Positions 22,060-30,924 of a stretch of 64,000 nt of DNA are shown piece by piece. The translations under genes and the position numbers were made by a program. The stretch spans positions 186,001 through 250,000 of the forward strand of contig CAJUIW010000001.1 in the NCBI GenBank assembly GCA_910586895.1. Direction: 5' to 3'. Source of the DNA: an uncultured Muribaculaceae bacterium (lineage in GTDB: Bacteria > Bacteroidota > Bacteroidia > Bacteroidales > Muribaculaceae). Numbering within the stretch: the stretch's first letter is position 1; each line of letters opens with the position of its first letter. The notes beneath the pieces were generated by a model, which worked only from the letters and a program-made list of their open reading frames with translations, had not been told where the DNA came from and made no database searches.

Positions 22060-24624
22060 TTATTCGTTATTCTCTACTGAGTCATTGTCACCGTCAACCG
22101 AAGTTTCTGTCGATTCAATTGCCTCATCTGCGATATTCTCAGCATCGTCGGCAACGGTTTCAGCCTCAACAGCCTCTTCCGGATCTGAATCCACACAGCA
22201 TACCGATGCTATAACATCGCCGCGCTTGTCAAGGTTTATCACCTTCACGCCCTGAGTGGCACGACCCTGCACTCTGATATCAGCCAGCGATATGCGCAGA
22301 GTGATTCCGCTCTTATTAATGATGACAAGGTCATTTGAATCATTGACGCTCTTAATGGCCACAAGTAAACCGGTCTTATCGGTGATATTCATGGTCTTAA
22401 CGCCCTTTGCACCACGATTGGTTATACGGTAGTCCTCAAGCAGCGAACGCTTGCCGTAGCCGTTCTCACTCATGACAAACACGTTGTTTTCGTCGGACGG
22501 CTTCATGCATATCATACCTACTACCTCGTCATTGTCATCATCAAGAGTCATGCCGCGAACACCGGTTGACACGCGTCCCATCTCACGGACCTTGCTTTCA
22601 TGGAATCGGATGGCACGGCCATTGCGGTTAGCCATGATGATTTCCGAATCGCCGTCAGTAAGTTCTACCGAGATAAGCTGGTCATCCTCGCGGATTATGA
22701 TTGCGTTAACGCCGTTGGCGCGAGGACGTGAGTATGCCTCAAGCGATGTCTTCTTGATGACACCGCGCTTTGTGCAGAATACCAGATTGTGAGAGGTGAC
22801 AAATTCGTTGTCATCAAGTCCCTTGACACGGATAAATGCATTGACTGCGTCATCCGGCTCGATATTGAGCAGGTTCTGGATTGCACGGCCTTTGGAATTC
22901 TTGGCTCCTTCAGGAATTTCATATACCTTAAGCCAGTAACAGCGTCCTTTGCGGGTGAAGAAGAGCATATAGTTATGCATTGATGCCGGATAGATATGCT
23001 CAATGAAATCCTCATCGCGGGTGTCACTGCCCTTGGAACCAACGCCGCCACGATTCTGTGTGCGGAATTCAGCCAACGGAGTACGCTTGATATATCCAAG
23101 ATGTGATATAGTGATTATCATATCGTCATCGGCATAGAAATCCTCGGCGTTGAAGTCGCCGGCGGTATAGTCAATGGTAGTCTTGCGTTCATCGCCATAC
23201 TTATCGCGTACTTCCTCAAGCTCTTCACGTATAACACGGCGGCACTCACCTTCATCATTAAGGATAAGCTCCAGACGGGCTATCTCAGCCATAATAGCTT
23301 CATAAGCATCATGGAGCTTGTCCTGCTCCAGACGTGTGATCTGCTTGAGCTTCATCTCCACGATGGCAGTAGTCTGCGCATCAGTGAGTCCGAATCGCTC
23401 GGCAAGACGCTCCTTAGCATTCTCAGTTGAATCAGATTCTCTGATAATATGTATTACCTCATCTATATTCTGTGAGGCAACAATCAAGCCTTCGAGGATA
23501 TGGGCACGCTCCTGGGCCTTACGCAGTTCGAATTTTGTGCGGCGGATCACCACTTCATGACGGTGATCAAGGAATGCCTGCAGTATCTCTTTAAGATTCA
23601 GCGTCTTTGGACGGCCATTGACGAGCGCCACATTATTGACGCTGAATGACGCCTGCATCTGAGTCATCTTATACAGCTTGTTGAGCACAACGTTGGCGTT
23701 GGCATCGCTACGAAGCTTGATGACAATGCGCATACCCTTGTAGTTACTTTCGTCATTGATGTCAGCTATGCCATCCAGCTTCTTTTCATTTACCAGATCA
23801 GCAATATACGATATCAGAAGCGCCTTATTTACATTGTAGGGTATTTCGGTCACTATGATATTCTCGTGGTTGGCCTCAGTCTCAATTTCAGCCTTAGCTC
23901 GAATAATAATGCGTCCGCGCCCAGTCATGAAAGCATCGCGCACACCATTATATCCATATATTATACCTCCTGTAGGGAAGTCAGGAGCTTTGATATGCTG
24001 CATAAGGTCATCAATGCTCAATTCGGGATTCTCCAGCAGAGCTATTGATGCGTTGATGGATTCAGTAAGGTTATGCGGTGCTATATTAGTAGCCATACCC
24101 ACAGCAATACCTGACGCACCGTTCACAAGCAGATTAGGGAAGCGTGTGGGAAGCACCACCGGTTCCTTACGGGAGTTGTCATAGTTAGGCTGAAAATCCA
24201 CAGTGTCACTGTTGATATCACTGAGCATTTCTTCTCCTATTTTCTGCAGACGCACCTCGGTATAACGCATTGCTGCGGCTCCGTCGCCATCGACTGAGCC
24301 AAAGTTGCCGTGACCGTCAACAAGCGTATAACGCAGAGCCCAATCCTGGGCCAGACGAACCACAGTACCGTAAATAGACGAGTCGCCGTGCGGGTGATAT
24401 TTACCCATAACCTCACCCACACAGTTGGCTGACTTTTTATGAGGATGGTCAGATGTGTTGCCCATCTCGTTCATCCCATAAAGCACACGCCTGTGCACCG
24501 GCTTCAGTCCGTCACGGACATCAGGCAGAGCGCGCGACACAATTACCGACATTGAATAGTCGATATATGCCGACTTCATTTCGTTTTCGATATTGATTTT
24601 CAATATTCGATCTTCTTCCATCAT
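22060..24624 (-). CDS. gyrA: DNA gyrase subunit A
   Basis: 854 residues. The N-terminal breakage-reunion domain (about 8-480) carries the catalytic Tyr121 in AAAMRYTEVR. The C-terminal domain (about 500-810) has the six-bladed pinwheel repeats, including the GyrA box-like GGVGSKG. With GyrB it introduces negative supercoils using ATP. An acidic tail (about 815-854, EEAVEAE...DGDNDSVENNE) ends the protein. In the quinolone region the sequence reads HGDSSIYG (residues 79-86): the serine equivalent to E. coli Ser83 is present, but the Asp87 position is Gly86. Met1 and Met2 are adjacent start options. The TPR gene follows. Confidence 0.96.
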   Translation of the reverse strand: MMEEDRILKINIENEMKSAYIDYSMSVIVSRALPDVRDGLKPVHRRVLYGMNEMGNTSDHPHKKSANCVGEVMGKYHPHGDSSIYGTVVRLAQDWALRYTLVDGHGNFGSVDGDGAAAMRYTEVRLQKIGEEMLSDINSDTVDFQPNYDNSRKEPVVLPTRFPNLLVNGASGIAVGMATNIAPHNLTESINASIALLENPELSIDDLMQHIKAPDFPTGGIIYGYNGVRDAFMTGRGRIIIRAKAEIETEANHENIIVTEIPYNVNKALLISYIADLVNEKKLDGIADINDESNYKGMRIVIKLRSDANANVVLNKLYKMTQMQASFSVNNVALVNGRPKTLNLKEILQAFLDHRHEVVIRRTKFELRKAQERAHILEGLIVASQNIDEVIHIIRESDSTENAKERLAERFGLTDAQTTAIVEMKLKQITRLEQDKLHDAYEAIMAEIARLELILNDEGECRRVIREELEEVRDKYGDERKTTIDYTAGDFNAEDFYADDDMIITISHLGYIKRTPLAEFRTQNRGGVGSKGSDTRDEDFIEHIYPASMHNYMLFFTRKGRCYWLKVYEIPEGAKNSKGRAIQNLLNIEPDDAVNAFIRVKGLDDNEFVTSHNLVFCTKRGVIKKTSLEAYSRPRANGVNAIIIREDDQLISVELTDGDSEIIMANRNGRAIRFHESKVREMGRVSTGVRGMTLDDDNDEVVGMICMKPSDENNVFVMSENGYGKRSLLEDYRITNRGAKGVKTMNITDKTGLLVAIKSVNDSNDLVIINKSGITLRISLADIRVQGRATQGVKVINLDKRGDVIASVCCVDSDPEEAVEAETVADDAENIADEAIESTETSVDGDNDSVENNE

Positions 24625-24752
24625 ATTGGCGAAAGATATTGTTTTGGTTAATTACTCTGATTTATCAGACCATACCGCAGGACGCAGCCCCGATACAGCC
24701 ACAATTATCAACATACAAAGATAATGAAAAAATCTTACATTGGCGGCTTAGA

Positions 24753-24784
24753 CTTGCAAGTAAATTTTATTTTTCGTATTTTTG
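24753..24784 (+). promoter_or_regulatory. Promoter upstream of clpC
   Basis: CTTG (24753-24756), 20 nt, TATTTTTG (24777-24784). It implies a leader of about 130 nt before the clpC start at 24919. The leader shows no obvious stable fold. Confidence 0.6.
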
Positions 24785-24918
24785 ACTTTGGCTTGGATAA
24801 TCAGGTACAGAACAATTATCACTATCAAGATTGTTATAGTTTTTAAAAATCTGTTAGTGCACTTTGGCACAGTTATTGCACTGCCATATATTCTAATCAT
24901 TCATTATTAGGTACAAAG

Positions 24919-27531
24919 ATGAAGGAAATCAATTTCTCCCCGGAACTAAAATCACTGCTTACACGCTGCCCGGCGGAAGCAGCCAGATATAACAGCCCCA
25001 CGATAGCTCCGCAAATAGTACTTGCGCTGCTTCTTGAGGACACCCGTTCTAAAGTATCGGCAGCAATAGCACGTATCTCACGTGTACCGGTGGCCGAACT
25101 TCAGAGACGGCTCACTGACTACATAGAGAGCTATGCTCCCAGCACTCCGGTCACTACCGTGAGCAGTGATCCACGCACTGACAGAGCCATCAGGCTCAGT
25201 GCCCTTGAGGCAAGCGCTATGAAAAGCGATATGGTATGCCCCGAGCATCTGCTTCTCGGCATTTTCCACATATCACAGCAGCAGAACGAGGCGTTCATAA
25301 ACCTCTTCACGGAAGAAAACGTGGATTATTCCGGACTGCAGTCAACACTGCGCGCCATGCTCAAGTCGGAACCCACTCCGGATACTGACATGAATCCCGA
25401 ATCGGCCGGTCAGCCCCCGATGAGCGCATTCGGCAGCGATGATGACGATGATGACGACGACGGCGCTGAAGCTTTCGGCAATGACAACCGCCAGCAAGCT
25501 CCACGTTCATCCGGCACGCGCTCTTCCTCGCGGAAAACCACCGACACCCCTGCCCTTGATAAATTCGGGGTGGACATGACCAAAGCGGCCGAAGAGGACC
25601 GTCTGGACCCGGTGATAGGACGTGAGATGGAGATAGAACGCCTGGCACAGATTCTGAGCCGCCGCAAAAAGAACAATCCGGTTCTGATTGGCGAACCCGG
25701 CGTAGGCAAATCGGCTATCGTCGAGGGGCTTGCCCTGCGTATAGTACAGCGTAAGGTACCCCGTGTGCTTTTTGACAAGCGCGTCGTATCACTCGACATG
25801 GCATCGATTGTGGCCGGCACAAAATACCGCGGACAGTTTGAGGAAAGAGTCAAGGCTATTCTTGACGAACTTGCCAAGAACAAGGATATAATACTCTTCA
25901 TTGACGAGCTCCACACAATAGTAGGTGCCGGAAACGCTGCAGGCTCAATGGACGCGGCCAATATGCTGAAACCAGCTCTTGCAAGAGGTGAGATACAGTG
26001 CATCGGAGCCACAACGCTTGACGAATACCGCAAGAACATCGAAAAGGATGGTGCTCTTGAACGCCGCTTCCAGAAAGTCATGGTCGAGCCTACCACTGAA
26101 GAGGAAACCCTGCGCATACTCAACAACATAAAGGACAAGTACGAATCGCACCACAACGTCACCTACACCCCCGAGGCACTCGAAGCGTGCGTCAAGCTGA
26201 CTGACAGATATATGAGCGACCGCACATTCCCTGACAAAGCCATCGACGCCATGGACGAAGCCGGCTCACGCGTACATGTGATAAACATCTCCGTACCGCC
26301 GGAAATCGAGGAACTCGAGAAGTCAGTGGAGCTAACCGCTGAACGCAAGATAGCGGCTGCACACGAGCAGGATTTTGAGAAAGCCGCCTCCTTCAGAGAT
26401 GAAGAGCAGCGCCTGCGCTCACGGCTTGCCGAGGCCAAGAAGACATGGGAAGAGGATATGGCCTCCCACCGTGAAACTGTGGACGACGAAAAGGTAGCCG
26501 AGGTTGTGGCCATGATGACCGGTGTGCCTGTCCAGCGCGTAGCAAAAGCCGAAGGTAAACGTCTTCGCGACATGGCTCCGGAACTCAGCTCCAAAATCAT
26601 CGGGCAGGACAACGCCATCAGCAAGATAACAAAAGCCATACAGCGAAACCGAATCGGACTAAAGGATCCCAACAAGCCCATAGGCACATTCATGTTCCTC
26701 GGCCCTACAGGTGTCGGTAAAACACATCTGGCAAAGAAACTGGCTGAATACCTCTTCGACTCAGCCGATGCGCTGATACGCGTGGATATGAGTGAATATA
26801 TGGAGAAGTTCACAGTGTCGCGCCTCGTTGGAGCGCCTCCCGGATACGTCGGTTACGAGGAGGGCGGCCAGCTCACCGAAAAGGTGCGCAGACGCCCCTA
26901 TTCAGTAGTGCTGCTCGATGAAATCGAGAAGGCTCACCCAGATGTGTTCAATCTGCTGCTTCAGGTCATGGACGAAGGACGACTGACAGATAGCCTCGGA
27001 CGTAAAATCGATTTCAAGAACACTATTATAATCATGACATCAAACGTCGGCACTCGTCAACTCAAAGACTTTGGAGCCGGAGTGGGATTCAGCACACCTG
27101 CTGCATCGAACGACTATGCCGGAGCTGTAATCCGCAAGGCACTCAACAAGACCTTTGCGCCTGAGTTCCTCAACCGAATCGACGACATAGTGATGTTCGA
27201 TCAGCTTTCACGCGAAGCTATCTTCAAGATTATCGACATTGAGCTTGCCGGCTTCTATTCACGTATGAATCAGCTGGGGTATACACTCATCCTCACCGAT
27301 GAAGCCAAGAATTTTGTTGCCGACAAAGGTTATGACGCTCAATTTGGCGCACGTCCGTTGAAACGAGCCATCCAGAAATATCTTGAGGATGAACTGGCCG
27401 AGCTGATACTTGACTCCAACCTCCGTCCCGGCGATACCGTCACAGGAACATATAAGGAAGGTGATGAAAAGATAACACTCGAAGTATGCCATGCTTCAGA
27501 TGCGGATGACACCGCAACTGACACGGAATGA
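24919..27531 (+). CDS. clpC: ATP-dependent chaperone ClpC (Clp/Hsp100 AAA+ protein)
   Basis: 870 residues. Clp-N domain (about 5-150), a poorly conserved acidic linker with a run of about ten Asp (about 173-182), AAA-1 with Walker A GEPGVGKS (258-265) and Walker B FIDELH, a UVR-type coiled coil (about 485-500, EKAASFRDEE), and AAA-2 with GPTGVGKT (595-602) plus C-terminal D2-small domain. The short middle domain with a UVR motif marks ClpC rather than ClpB. It unfolds proteins and may feed ClpP. It is transcribed alone: a promoter is at 24753 and a strong terminator at 27559. Confidence 0.92.
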   Translation: MKEINFSPELKSLLTRCPAEAARYNSPTIAPQIVLALLLEDTRSKVSAAIARISRVPVAELQRRLTDYIESYAPSTPVTTVSSDPRTDRAIRLSALEASAMKSDMVCPEHLLLGIFHISQQQNEAFINLFTEENVDYSGLQSTLRAMLKSEPTPDTDMNPESAGQPPMSAFGSDDDDDDDDGAEAFGNDNRQQAPRSSGTRSSSRKTTDTPALDKFGVDMTKAAEEDRLDPVIGREMEIERLAQILSRRKKNNPVLIGEPGVGKSAIVEGLALRIVQRKVPRVLFDKRVVSLDMASIVAGTKYRGQFEERVKAILDELAKNKDIILFIDELHTIVGAGNAAGSMDAANMLKPALARGEIQCIGATTLDEYRKNIEKDGALERRFQKVMVEPTTEEETLRILNNIKDKYESHHNVTYTPEALEACVKLTDRYMSDRTFPDKAIDAMDEAGSRVHVINISVPPEIEELEKSVELTAERKIAAAHEQDFEKAASFRDEEQRLRSRLAEAKKTWEEDMASHRETVDDEKVAEVVAMMTGVPVQRVAKAEGKRLRDMAPELSSKIIGQDNAISKITKAIQRNRIGLKDPNKPIGTFMFLGPTGVGKTHLAKKLAEYLFDSADALIRVDMSEYMEKFTVSRLVGAPPGYVGYEEGGQLTEKVRRRPYSVVLLDEIEKAHPDVFNLLLQVMDEGRLTDSLGRKIDFKNTIIIMTSNVGTRQLKDFGAGVGFSTPAASNDYAGAVIRKALNKTFAPEFLNRIDDIVMFDQLSREAIFKIIDIELAGFYSRMNQLGYTLILTDEAKNFVADKGYDAQFGARPLKRAIQKYLEDELAELILDSNLRPGDTVTGTYKEGDEKITLEVCHASDADDTATDTE

Positions 27532-27558
27532 CATACCGACTGACAATATTGTCAAAAA

Positions 27559-27588
27559 AATGCCACGCTGAAGTGTGGCATTTTTTTT
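27559..27588 (+). terminator. Terminator of clpC
   Basis: ATGCCAC / GTGGCAT stem with loop GCTGAAGT-like centre, followed by eight T (27581-27588). Confidence 0.9.
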
Positions 27589-27597
27589 GTTGGAATG

Positions 27598-27617
27598 TTA
27601 TATACTTAGTTATATAA
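27598..27617. promoter_or_regulatory. TTATATA-N6-TATATAA inverted repeat upstream of htpG
   Basis: A 7-bp palindromic pair 20 nt before the htpG start, between the clpC terminator and the gene. It overlaps the place where the promoter must lie and no TAnnTTTG box is visible, so it may be an operator or part of an alternative-sigma promoter. Confidence 0.3.
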
Positions 27618-27636
27618 AATAATCACACATAAAGAT

Positions 27637-29682
27637 ATGAGTCAAAAAGGTACTATTGGAGTAACTACCGAGAACATTTTCCCGGTTATCAAGAAATTTC
27701 TTTACAGCGACCACGAAATATTCCTTCGTGAGCTCGTAAGCAATGCCATTGATGCGACACAGAAACTGAAAACCCTGTCATCATTCGGGGAGTTCAAAGG
27801 CGAACTTGGTGAAATGAATGTGAAAGTCACCGTTGATAAGGAAGCCGGCACCCTCACTGTCAGCGACCATGGCATCGGCATGACTGCTGACGACATAGAC
27901 AAATACATCAACCAGATAGCATTCTCAGGTGCAGAGGAATTCCTGAACAAATACAAGGATAATGCCAATGCAATAATCGGTCACTTCGGACTCGGATTCT
28001 ACTCTGCGTTTATGGTGGCTGACAAGGTTGAGATACGCTCACTGTCATATAAGGACGGCGCTGCAGCCGTGAAATGGGAGTGTGACGGTTCACCCGAGTA
28101 CACCATGGAGCCCACAGATAAGGCCGAACGCGGAACCGACATCATCCTCCATATAAGCGAGGAGAATAAGAAATTCCTCGAACAGGGTGAGATTGACCTT
28201 CTGCTCAAAAAGTATTGCCGCTTCCTTCCGGTTCCTGTCGTATCAGGTAAAGAACAGGAGTGGAAAGACGGCAAGTACGTTGACACCGACAAGGACAAGG
28301 TAATCAACAACACCGAGCCGCTTTGGACAAAAAAGCCGTCAGAGCTTACCGATGATGACTACCGCACATTCTACCACGAGCTATATCCCGGTCAGGATGA
28401 TCCATTGTTCTGGATCCACCTCAATGTGGACTATCCGTTTACACTCACCGGCATCCTGTTCTTCCCCAAAATCAAGAACAACTTCGAAGTAACAAAGAAC
28501 AGAATCCAGCTCTACTGCAACCAGGTATATGTGACCGATTCGGTAGAGGGCGTTGTGCCAGAATTCATGATGCTGCTTCAGGGCGTAATCGACTCCCCCG
28601 ATATCCCCTTGAACGTATCACGTTCATACCTGCAGAGCGATTCAGCGGTCAAGAAGATTTCAGGATATATCACCAAGAAAGTGGCTTCACGCCTTGAAGA
28701 GATATTCAAGAATGACCGCGCTGATTACGAAAAGAAATGGGACGATATCAAGATATTCATTGAGTATGGCATGCTGACCGACCAGAAATTCTGCGACGCA
28801 GCCATGAAATTCACCCTGCTCAAGGATACCGATGGCAAATTCTACACTCTGACTGACTATCGCACTCTGATAGAAGGCACCCAGACTGACAAGGATGGCA
28901 ATGTTGTTTACATCTATGCAACCGATCCGGTAAGTCAGTTTGCCTATATCAATGCAGCCACAGAGAAAGGCTACAACGTGCTTCTTATGGACGGACAGCT
29001 TGACAGCCATTTCATAGGCCTGCTCGAGACCAAGATTGAGAAATCACGCTTCGTACGTGTCGATTCAGATTCAGTTGACAATCTGATCCCCAAGGAGGAA
29101 AAGAAAGCCGCCGACCTCACAGCCGACACACGCGACATGCTCACCAACATATTCCGCACCCAGCTTCCCAAGGTTGAGAAAGCCGAATTCCTGGTTGAGT
29201 TTGAAAGCCTTTCACCTCAGGCCAACCCGGTGCTTATAACCCAGAACGAATATATGCGCCGAATGAAGGAAATGGCAGCCATGCAACCCGGAATGAGCTT
29301 CTATGGTGAACTCCCCGACAGCTACAATCTGATAGTAAACGTGGAGCACCCTGTAATCAAAAAGATCATGACCGGTGCGGAGGCAGACCTTATGCCTACA
29401 CTTAAACCGCTGTTCGATGCCACCCGTGCCGACAATGAATCTTCGGAGCAGGTACGCAAATCAGCTAAAGATGGCAAACTTTCCGATGAGGATTCAGCCA
29501 AGATTAAGGAACTGGATGAAAAGATTGCACATAATCGCAATGAAGAGAAGAAAGCTGCCACTGAATATGCCTCAGCCCAGCCGCTCGTACGTCAGACTAT
29601 CGACCTTGCCCTACTTGCCAACGGCCTGCTCAAAGGTGAAGCCCTGAATGAGTTCATCAAGCGCTCCGTGAGCATGCTCTAA
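27637..29682 (+). CDS. htpG: Molecular chaperone HtpG (Hsp90)
   Basis: 681 residues, longer than E. coli HtpG (624) as in other Bacteroidetes. The N-terminal GHKL ATPase domain (about 1-215) shows ELVSNAIDA, DHGIGM and GHFGLGFYSAF. The middle domain (about 225-480) contains the client and ATP-contacting Arg region (SRSYLQ). The C-terminal dimer domain follows, with an extra charged coiled segment near residues 600-645. It is a cytosolic ATP-dependent chaperone. It lies alone between two terminators, with a palindromic site just upstream. Confidence 0.95.
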   Translation: MSQKGTIGVTTENIFPVIKKFLYSDHEIFLRELVSNAIDATQKLKTLSSFGEFKGELGEMNVKVTVDKEAGTLTVSDHGIGMTADDIDKYINQIAFSGAEEFLNKYKDNANAIIGHFGLGFYSAFMVADKVEIRSLSYKDGAAAVKWECDGSPEYTMEPTDKAERGTDIILHISEENKKFLEQGEIDLLLKKYCRFLPVPVVSGKEQEWKDGKYVDTDKDKVINNTEPLWTKKPSELTDDDYRTFYHELYPGQDDPLFWIHLNVDYPFTLTGILFFPKIKNNFEVTKNRIQLYCNQVYVTDSVEGVVPEFMMLLQGVIDSPDIPLNVSRSYLQSDSAVKKISGYITKKVASRLEEIFKNDRADYEKKWDDIKIFIEYGMLTDQKFCDAAMKFTLLKDTDGKFYTLTDYRTLIEGTQTDKDGNVVYIYATDPVSQFAYINAATEKGYNVLLMDGQLDSHFIGLLETKIEKSRFVRVDSDSVDNLIPKEEKKAADLTADTRDMLTNIFRTQLPKVEKAEFLVEFESLSPQANPVLITQNEYMRRMKEMAAMQPGMSFYGELPDSYNLIVNVEHPVIKKIMTGAEADLMPTLKPLFDATRADNESSEQVRKSAKDGKLSDEDSAKIKELDEKIAHNRNEEKKAATEYASAQPLVRQTIDLALLANGLLKGEALNEFIKRSVSML

Positions 29683-29710
29683 AGCTGATCAATTAAACAA
29701 CATATCAAGC

Positions 29711-29749
29711 GACAGCGCCGTAATCTGAGATTGCGGCGCTGTTTTTTTT
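29711..29749 (+). terminator. Terminator of htpG
   Basis: Stem ACAGCGCCG / CGGCGCTGT (29712-29720 with 29734-29742) followed by a run of T. Confidence 0.9.
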
Positions 29750-29816
29750 AGTATAATGATCCAATCGGAATAAATTCTATAAATACTTACCGGCATATGA
29801 AATCCCATAGGTATAT

Positions 29817-29879
29817 AAAAAAAATTACCCGTCATCACGACGAATAATCTTCTTACCTTAAATCTAATACCATGAAAAA
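29817..29879 (-). ncRNA. Short leader RNA or sRNA, copy B
   Basis: Minus strand. TATATTTG (29886-29893) precedes the same conserved block as at 7828 (here 29855-29880, 26 identical bases), then a 9-bp G.U-containing stem (29825-29833 with 29839-29847) and eight T (29817-29824). No gene in the same direction follows before htpG, which is convergent, so this copy is a stand-alone terminated transcript. The hairpin sequence differs from copy A while the stem is kept, which supports a structural RNA. The -33 box is poor. Confidence 0.5.
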
Positions 29880-30009
29880 CTGATGCAAATATACGCACTT
29901 TATGTTTTACAACATAATTTTAGGTTAAGATTTTGCCTCCTATTAACACATTTTAATTAAAAGACGTGAATATGTCTTCTGTATTAACACCGTTATACAA
30001 TTATGGCTA

Positions 30010-30681
30010 TTACATCTTAGGAGCCAGCTGCATCAGACGCCTTAAATTCCTGCGGGTCATAACCCGATTATTGAGGAACGTCACGATAAATCCAGTAACG
30101 GTAGCCGCGATAACCGATCCCTCACGCACACCCTCAACAGTTCCGGAAAATGCTATGGATGCCAATATGGCAAGAGTCACCAATGCGATATCAAATCCGA
30201 CCTTGAATTTCCCGAATTCCTTGTGATAACGGCGGGAGGCATATTTCACAAAAGCTTCGGCACTCATCATCGCCACTCCCGGCTTAAGTTCAAGCACCAC
30301 TCCGACGGCCTGCATCACACATCCGGCACACAGAAACAACAACGCCATCCAATAATGTGCGGGGGTGAAACCTGACATAAGATACATATTCAGGTCAATA
30401 AACGCCGAGAATATAAACGAGAATGGAATCTGGAGCAATATTTCCACCGTGTCCTTACGCTGCACATTTCCTTTTATCATCCAGAACTGCCCGAGAATCA
30501 GAATCATATTTATGATAAAGGTGCATGTGCCCAGTGATAACGGAGTGTTAAGACTCACCACATAGTTGATACTGGATATAGGTGTAGCGCCTAAAGTTGA
30601 TTTCACAATCAATACTATACCTAACGATAGGAAGAATAAGCCGGCAGTGAATATGCCGTAACGAAATATCAAATTTCTCAT
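30010..30681 (-). CDS. YitT/YczE-family integral membrane protein
   Basis: 223 residues with about five to six hydrophobic helices: a first segment beginning FTAGLFFLSLGIVLIVKS, then a segment with FIINMILILGQFW, a segment around IPFSFIFSAFIDL, a Cys-containing MALLFLCAGCVMQAVGV, and two C-terminal helices. The pattern GIVLIVKSTLGATPISS and the later GVAMMSAEAFV repeat-like motif are typical of YczE/YitT (DUF6198) proteins, probable small-molecule transporters of unknown substrate. The gene is separate from tRNA-Leu, whose terminator lies upstream of it. Confidence 0.75.
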   Translation of the reverse strand: MRNLIFRYGIFTAGLFFLSLGIVLIVKSTLGATPISSINYVVSLNTPLSLGTCTFIINMILILGQFWMIKGNVQRKDTVEILLQIPFSFIFSAFIDLNMYLMSGFTPAHYWMALLFLCAGCVMQAVGVVLELKPGVAMMSAEAFVKYASRRYHKEFGKFKVGFDIALVTLAILASIAFSGTVEGVREGSVIAATVTGFIVTFLNNRVMTRRNLRRLMQLAPKM

Positions 30682-30689
30682 AAACAGAT

Positions 30690-30733
30690 TTTATTAAAAA
30701 AATCATGTCATGCGTTATCCACATGACATGATT
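30690..30733 (-). terminator. Terminator of tRNA-Leu
   Basis: A 12-bp perfect stem AATCATGTCATG (30701-30712) with 30722-30733, followed on the minus strand by TTTTTTTAATAAAA. Confidence 0.85.
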
Positions 30734-30745
30734 TGTATTACAGAG

Positions 30746-30829
30746 TGCTCGAAGCGGGACTCGAACCCGCACAGCCGCAATGGCCAAAGGATTTTAAGTC
30801 CTTCGTGTCTACCATTCCACCATTCGAGC
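30746..30829 (-). tRNA. tRNA-Leu(UAA)
   Basis: 84 nt with a long variable arm. The acceptor GCTCGAA pairs with TTCGAGC, the discriminator is A, the anticodon loop CTTAAAA gives anticodon TAA, and the T-arm is GCGGG/CCCGC around TTCGAGT. CCA is not encoded. It has its own promoter and terminator. Confidence 0.95.
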
Positions 30830-30863
30830 AGACCGGCGTCAGAATTGCGTCACTGACACTGTG

Positions 30864-30894
30864 CAAAATTACTATTTCTTTTCGATATAGCAAC
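30864..30894 (-). promoter_or_regulatory. Promoter of tRNA-Leu
   Basis: Minus strand GTTG (30891-30894), 19 nt, TAATTTTG (30864-30871), about 35 nt before the tRNA 5' end. Confidence 0.65.
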
Positions 30895-30924
30895 AATCCT
30901 GACACCTAATTTTATTACGTTTTA

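Larger units (their letters stand above)
29683..30009. other. Intergenic region between htpG and the YitT-like gene
   Basis: It holds the htpG terminator (29711-29749), leader RNA copy B (29817-29893) and about 115 nt of AT-rich DNA without a visible feature. No protein gene is supported. Confidence 0.6.

Noticed and set aside
29689..29898. 69-residue minus-strand frame
   Set aside because: It runs through leader RNA copy B and the htpG terminator and has no coding character.
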